9,771 bases of DNA, from assembly GCA_024276395.1 (NCBI GenBank), contig JAJRXH010000225.1, positions 1-9,771 on the forward strand, read 5' to 3'. Under the pieces are notes generated by a model. It had not been told where the DNA came from, ran no database searches, and was given only the letters and a program-made list of their open reading frames with translations. Shown in pieces: positions 6,307 through 9,771 of the stretch. The stretch is from an archaeon. GTDB taxonomy: Archaea > Asgardarchaeota > Heimdallarchaeia > Hodarchaeales > S146-22. The position numbers and the translations under genes were made by a program. Every line of letters begins with the position of its first letter. Within the stretch, counting starts at the first letter, position 1.

Positions 6307-6431
6307 GTATGAAAGACTGTAGTTAAACCACTATCAAAATTTCTTTTAGAAGGATCCGACATAATTTCTTTTCTCGATTGTTTAAATTTTTCCTCTTCTT
6401 CCTCAAGAAAACTTTTTTGTTCGTTCATCAT
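6291..6431 (-). CDS. Small hypothetical protein, 46 residues
   Basis: This unrecognised small ORF fills most of the space between two plus-strand genes. It starts at ATG ATG (6431 or 6428) after AAAAAGTG, and an in-frame TAA blocks any further extension. It stops at TGA 6291-6293, six bases from the opposing winged-helix stop. The peptide has an acidic then basic amphipathic start (MMNEQKSFLEEEEEKFKQ), a middle part SRKEIMSDPSKRNF, and an ending DSGLTTVFHTYPQA. Codon choice resembles the neighbouring genes, and the composition looks like a real helical small protein rather than random translation. There is no signal peptide, membrane segment or cysteine. A promoter could lie in the spacer it shares with the TPR gene (TTTTAATTG on the minus strand, about 6472-6480). 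It may instead be non-coding. Confidence 0.4.
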   Translation of the reverse strand: MMNEQKSFLEEEEEKFKQSRKEIMSDPSKRNFDSGLTTVFHTYPQA

Positions 6432-6500
6432 CACTTTTTAATAGACAAGTTGATCAGCCATAACGATTTGAGGTGGCTGCAATTAAAACGAACAAGCAAT

Positions 6501-6509
6501 ATCTTTAAA
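6501..6509 (+). promoter_or_regulatory. Weak TATA-like element for the TPR gene
   Basis: ATCTTTAAA lies about 30 bases before the ATG at 6539. Transcription from it would start close to the ATG and give a nearly leaderless mRNA. That agrees with the absence of a Shine-Dalgarno near the start: AAGGA at 6511-6515 is too distant. The consensus match is modest. Confidence 0.3.
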
Positions 6510-6538
6510 GAAGGAAACTGATAACAATCTATCATGAA

Positions 6539-9238
6539 ATGGATTCATTTCTCCCAATAACGAATGACGATAAACCAGACACTACTAAACAAGAAAACAC
6601 CATCATAAGTACCACGAGACGAAAACAGATTGAACAATTGGAAACGCTTTTAGAAAAAGGCCAATATGATCAAGCGATGACTCTCGTCAAACTTATTAAA
6701 AAAGAGTTGCAGCAAGGAGAGGGTACCAATGATGCACTCCCAATGAAAATAATGGTAAAATTGGTCGAAGCAAGTATCCTAATTGATCAGGGGTATTACT
6801 CAAAAGCAAAAGCAGTGCTGGATCATGTCTCAAGAGAATTAGAAATTCTCAAAACTCAACCCGCTTCCACACCTAAAGAATCAGAGACTGTCAATGTGTT
6901 GATGACAGATCTTTTATTAACTCAGTTAACAGTCTCCCTCCAGTTAAGTGACTATAAAAGAGCATCATCCCTTCAAGCTAACATTAGACAATCACTGAAA
7001 AAAATGCCTAAAAGAGACAAGCTAAAAAGAATCATCAAGTTCCAATATCTTGTTGGACTCCATCAATGGCTCAAGGGAAACCTAGATGAAGCACTAACGA
7101 CATTCATGGACATCTTACCAGAAGCACGTGCTACATCAAACATCGTCATGACTGCCAAGATCTTGAATGAAATCGGAGCTGTCCTTGCCGACAAGGGTGA
7201 ACTTCAAAGAGCATTGGAAGTCCTAGAAGAAAGCCGCGCGTTAATCAAATCTCTAGGAAACATGAAAGAAATGGCCAGCGTGCTGATGACCATTGGAACA
7301 GTTTATCACGATATGGGAAAACTGAACAAGGCACTAGAATACTACGAGCAAAGCCTGAAAATCTGGTCACGATTTGGAACCAAAAAAGACATTGGCACGT
7401 GCTTGAATAACATTGGAATTGTATTCCACGATAAAGGCCTTCTAGAGGAGGCATTACAGTATTACGAGCAAAGCCTGCAACTTTGGCAAGAAATAGGTAA
7501 TGAACAGGATATCGGCACGTGCTTGAACAATATTGGGTTACTTTATCACGATATGGGACAACTAAACAAGGCGCTCGAATATCATGAAAAATGCCTGCAA
7601 CTTTGGCAAGAAATAGGTAATGAACAAGATGTTGCTACATGCCTGAACAATATCGGTTTAAACTATCTCCTAAAGGGAGACCTCGATAAAGCTCAAGAAT
7701 ATTATGAAAAAGCACTCTCCTTGTGGACCAAAATTAATAATGAACAGGATGTTGCGGAAGCACTCTATAACCTCGGCCAATTGCAGCAATTAAGAGGGAA
7801 CTTGTCCATAGCATTGAAGTATCACGAACGCAGCTTGGAAATTTGGTCAAATGTTGGAAATGAAATGGAAATGGGAAAAATCTACAATGCCATTGGCAGC
7901 ATCTATCGGCTTCATGGTGACTTCAACAAGAGCAAAGAATGTTTCAGCAAAAGCCTTGAGATTTTTTCTAGGAATGAAAACCTCATCTTTCATTCTGAGG
8001 CCTTATTTCAGCTAGGAATTTTATTCTGGAGCCAAAATAATAACAAAGATGCTAAAAAATTTCTTGAGCAATGTTTAGAAAAAAGAAAAAGAATTGGAAA
8101 TCCGATAGGGATCGCAGAAACCCTTTTCTATCTCATGAACATTGCATTAGAATCTAACGAATGGAAATTGGCAGAACAACAGCTGATTAAATTGGAAAAT
8201 CAGGCAGGAAATACAAATTGCAAGTACGTCAAGCATGTTTTACTAGTTGCACGCGCACTCTTCAGCTTATCACGTCATAACATCGAAAAGAGATCAAATA
8301 GAATGAATCGAGTTCGTGCCGAATACCACTTGTGGAGTGTCATTGATGACACGGTAGCAAATCAAGATGTCACGATGAATGCCATTTTGTTGCTCTGCGG
8401 CTTGTACCTCGATGAGCTCCGAAAGCATGACGACGAAGAACTATTACAGCTACTGCATGAATTAACCAAGCGAATTAGAACAATAGCTTTTCTCCACATG
8501 AAATCCGCTTCATTAATGGCCCAGGCATTTTGGTTAGAAGCCAAGATTTCCTTCATCGAAGGAAACTATAAAAAAGGAAGAGAATATTTCCAAAGAGCTC
8601 TTCAAATCGCTGAAGAAAAAGGCCTAGAAAAGCTAAGCATTCGCATCTCAGAGGATTACGATGCTTCACTTCCTACTTTTAATGGCCAAACATTACCATC
8701 CAAGGAATCAAGAACAGTCCAACACGTGATCGAGACAAAACAATTAGTAAAGCAAATTTACAAGGAACAAGTAACCATCCAACCCCCACGCCAAGCTAGA
8801 GAGCAACCATTACTCGTGTTAATCGCCATTGAAAGCGGTTTACTACTATACACGCATAATTTCACGGATGAAATGAATGCCAATCCATTACTCATTAGTA
8901 ACTTTGTCAGCGCCATTCAGGCTTTCAGTCGAGAACTTTTCGAGCAAGAACTCGAGGCCATCAAGATTGGTGAATACATCCTTACTTTTTCAACCATCCA
9001 ACCACTCATTTTTGCCTACATCTCCAAACATGGATCACTAAATGCCCTGAAAAAAATCCAAACTTTTACCAAAAATCTCCAAGAGAACCAAAATCTTCGT
9101 GATCAATTAATTCGTCTTGGAAAAAAAGGATTACACCTTCCACAAGACCTCCAGAAAATACTTCACGAGCTAAGTGAACAGATCTTTCTTTTTCCGTTCA
9201 AGAAAGCTAAAAATTCCTCTACGATACCCATTAGGTAA
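6539..9238 (+). CDS. Large TPR-repeat protein with longin/roadblock-like C-terminal domain
   Basis: This 899-residue protein appears cytosolic: it has no signal peptide or membrane helix. Irregular helical TPR-like units occupy about 27-165. Ten units in exact 40-residue register run from 170 to 569, most clearly 210-529, with the pattern NNIG...GLLEEALQYYEQSLQLW, which resembles kinesin light chain TPRs. A helical stretch with one more TPR-like pair follows (about 655-690). After a linker (about 705-750), residues 752-845 form a compact alpha/beta domain. It has strand pair LLVLIAIESGLLLYTHNF, helix ISNFVSAIQAFSRELF, strands AIKIGEYILTFST and PLIFAYIS, then a helix starting NALKKIQTF, with a helical tail. 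This beta-beta-alpha-beta-beta-alpha order matches longin/roadblock-type folds, and similar tails occur in Asgard proteins as I recall them. A scaffold or small-GTPase-linked role is inference. ATG 6539 is the only start, since an in-frame stop lies at 6506. Confidence 0.9.
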   Translation: MDSFLPITNDDKPDTTKQENTIISTTRRKQIEQLETLLEKGQYDQAMTLVKLIKKELQQGEGTNDALPMKIMVKLVEASILIDQGYYSKAKAVLDHVSRELEILKTQPASTPKESETVNVLMTDLLLTQLTVSLQLSDYKRASSLQANIRQSLKKMPKRDKLKRIIKFQYLVGLHQWLKGNLDEALTTFMDILPEARATSNIVMTAKILNEIGAVLADKGELQRALEVLEESRALIKSLGNMKEMASVLMTIGTVYHDMGKLNKALEYYEQSLKIWSRFGTKKDIGTCLNNIGIVFHDKGLLEEALQYYEQSLQLWQEIGNEQDIGTCLNNIGLLYHDMGQLNKALEYHEKCLQLWQEIGNEQDVATCLNNIGLNYLLKGDLDKAQEYYEKALSLWTKINNEQDVAEALYNLGQLQQLRGNLSIALKYHERSLEIWSNVGNEMEMGKIYNAIGSIYRLHGDFNKSKECFSKSLEIFSRNENLIFHSEALFQLGILFWSQNNNKDAKKFLEQCLEKRKRIGNPIGIAETLFYLMNIALESNEWKLAEQQLIKLENQAGNTNCKYVKHVLLVARALFSLSRHNIEKRSNRMNRVRAEYHLWSVIDDTVANQDVTMNAILLLCGLYLDELRKHDDEELLQLLHELTKRIRTIAFLHMKSASLMAQAFWLEAKISFIEGNYKKGREYFQRALQIAEEKGLEKLSIRISEDYDASLPTFNGQTLPSKESRTVQHVIETKQLVKQIYKEQVTIQPPRQAREQPLLVLIAIESGLLLYTHNFTDEMNANPLLISNFVSAIQAFSRELFEQELEAIKIGEYILTFSTIQPLIFAYISKHGSLNALKKIQTFTKNLQENQNLRDQLIRLGKKGLHLPQDLQKILHELSEQIFLFPFKKAKNSSTIPIR
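7046..8245 (+). repeat. In-frame array of ten 120-bp TPR-coding units
   Basis: Ten consecutive 120-bp units encode 40-residue TPRs with no insertion or deletion between them; the first and last are degenerate. The units at about 7286-7645 are also similar at DNA level. Bases 7473-7506 and 7593-7626 are identical over 34 bp at exactly 120-bp spacing. A 15-mer (7343-7357 and 7463-7477) recurs at 120 bp, and a 17-mer from 7302 recurs from 7542 at 240 bp. This points to fairly recent unit duplication or gene conversion. Confidence 0.9.
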
Positions 9239-9614
9239 ACACCCCTAGCTCACATTTTTCATCGCGTGTCGCAAAACGGCGGATTTGTGATGCAACTCGT
9301 CCGATGTTTTAGTAATTATTTCTGAAACGTGCTTGCAAAGCACGCTCCATCATGTACTAATAAACGATCCATATGCCGGTACTACGATTCATTACTTAAT
9401 CACCGACTCTTTCTTTGTCAGATTCCTACATAAGAAATTTCGCAACATCAATCAAGTGCGGTAATGAATCAACCACTGTTAATATGATTAAACAAATGAG
9501 TAATTAGCATTCTAGCCAAACAACATTGACCTAAACCTAAAATAATGGAAAGCACGAAACCATCCACAAGTTCATAAGCAACAACGCTAAAAAAACATCA
9601 ACCGCGGAAGAGTA
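9239..9614. other. Intergenic region without a convincing gene
   Basis: About 375 bases after the TPR gene hold no ORF above roughly 15 codons that looks coding on either strand. A short T5 (9255-9259) may help end the TPR transcript. Two inverted repeats stand out: a tight hairpin at 9328-9344, and a 10-bp pair GATTCATTAC (9386-9395) / GTAATGAATC (9461-9470) spaced by 65 bases. I see no tRNA or clear C/D-box RNA. Confidence 0.5.
9328..9344. other. Short perfect hairpin CGTGCTT-GCA-AAGCACG
   Basis: A 7-bp perfect stem with a 3-base loop lies about 90 bases after the TPR stop. No T-tract follows, so a bacterial-style terminator is unlikely. It could be an operator half-site pair or part of a 3' untranslated structure. 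Confidence 0.3.
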
Positions 9615-9619
9615 AAAAA

Positions 9620-9627
9620 TTTATAAT
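9620..9627 (+). promoter_or_regulatory. TATA box for the gene at the right edge
   Basis: TTTATAAT preceded by GTAAAAAA is a good archaeal BRE/TATA match, with a predicted start near 9650. Just downstream, three GATAT pentamers sit exactly 10 bp apart at 9642, 9652 and 9662, on the same face of the helix, and could be a regulatory site. Confidence 0.45.
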
Positions 9628-9729
9628 CCAATGATCTTAGTGATATTTGAAGATATTTAATGATATATCAGCGATGCTTCTTTCGATTCATTTTTTTCAT
9701 TTGAATTGTCAGCAATGCGAGTGAACACT

Positions 9730-9771
9730 ATGTCACCTAAAAAAAATGAAGACAGATCATCATCCTATCAG
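9730..9771 (+). CDS. Start of an unidentified gene, cut by the window end
   Basis: A reading frame is open from 9664 to the end of the window. Possible starts are ATG 9715, GTG 9721 and ATG 9730. The last is preceded by GAGTGA, a weak Shine-Dalgarno-like block. Only MSPKKNEDRSSSYQ is visible: a hydrophilic N-terminus with no signal peptide. The upstream TATA box at 9620 supports a real gene. Nothing can be said of its function. Confidence 0.35.
   Translation, partial: MSPKKNEDRSSSYQ

Noticed and set aside
9288..9324. C/D-box-like pattern (GTGATGC ... CTGA)
   Set aside because: The C box has a mismatch and no convincing D' or C' boxes are present; a chance resemblance.
1..9771. CRISPR array, transposase, integrase, toxin-antitoxin or defence genes
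   Set aside because: No spaced direct repeats outside the TPR gene, no terminal inverted repeats and no related domains were seen. UvrA is canonical and its ABC motifs do not indicate a defence ATPase.

Overview
The window is about 61% A+T. It looks like an archaeal chromosome segment, most likely from an Asgard archaeon of the Heimdallarchaeia type. The support is archaeal TATA boxes upstream of several genes, T-rich terminators, a membrane-anchored protein with two winged helices, and a very long kinesin-light-chain-like TPR protein. That TPR protein ends in a small alpha/beta domain of a kind I associate with Asgard proteomes. No rRNA, tRNA, CRISPR array or insertion sequence is visible. 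The lineage is inferred from protein style and was not computed.

Layout from left to right. (1) Positions 1-882 (+): a membrane-anchored double winged-helix regulator whose frame is open to the left edge. (2) Positions 883-1013: a convergent gap with T-rich terminators for both strands. (3) 1014-2414 (-): sufB, the Fe-S cluster scaffold, with its own TATA box. (4) 2415-2695: terminators for uvrA and a doubtful 24-codon plus-strand ORF. (5) 2696-5560 (-): complete uvrA, the damage sensor of bacterial-type nucleotide excision repair. (6) 5561-6015: a divergent regulatory region rich in inverted repeats, with a possible 38-codon leader ORF. (7) 6016-6285 (+): a small single-domain winged-helix protein. 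(8) 6286-6538: a convergent 46-codon ORF on the minus strand (6291-6431), then the promoter region of the next gene. (9) 6539-9238 (+): an 899-residue TPR protein with a longin/roadblock-like C-terminal domain. (10) 9239-9771: about 480 bases without a convincing gene, then a promoter and the first codons of a gene that leaves the window.

uvrA and sufB are co-oriented but appear to be transcribed separately, because T-tracts and a fresh TATA box lie between them. Both proteins look bacterial in type, which suggests inherited transfers from bacteria. Neither has its usual partners here (uvrB/uvrC; sufC/sufD). The small winged-helix gene is divergent from uvrA and shares a 455-base control region with it, so it is a natural candidate to regulate itself, uvrA, or both.

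Nothing here amounts to a complete new defence or metabolic system. The items most worth following up are the TPR/longin-like fusion with recently duplicated 120-bp units, the small minus-strand ORF, and the palindromes between uvrA and the winged-helix gene.
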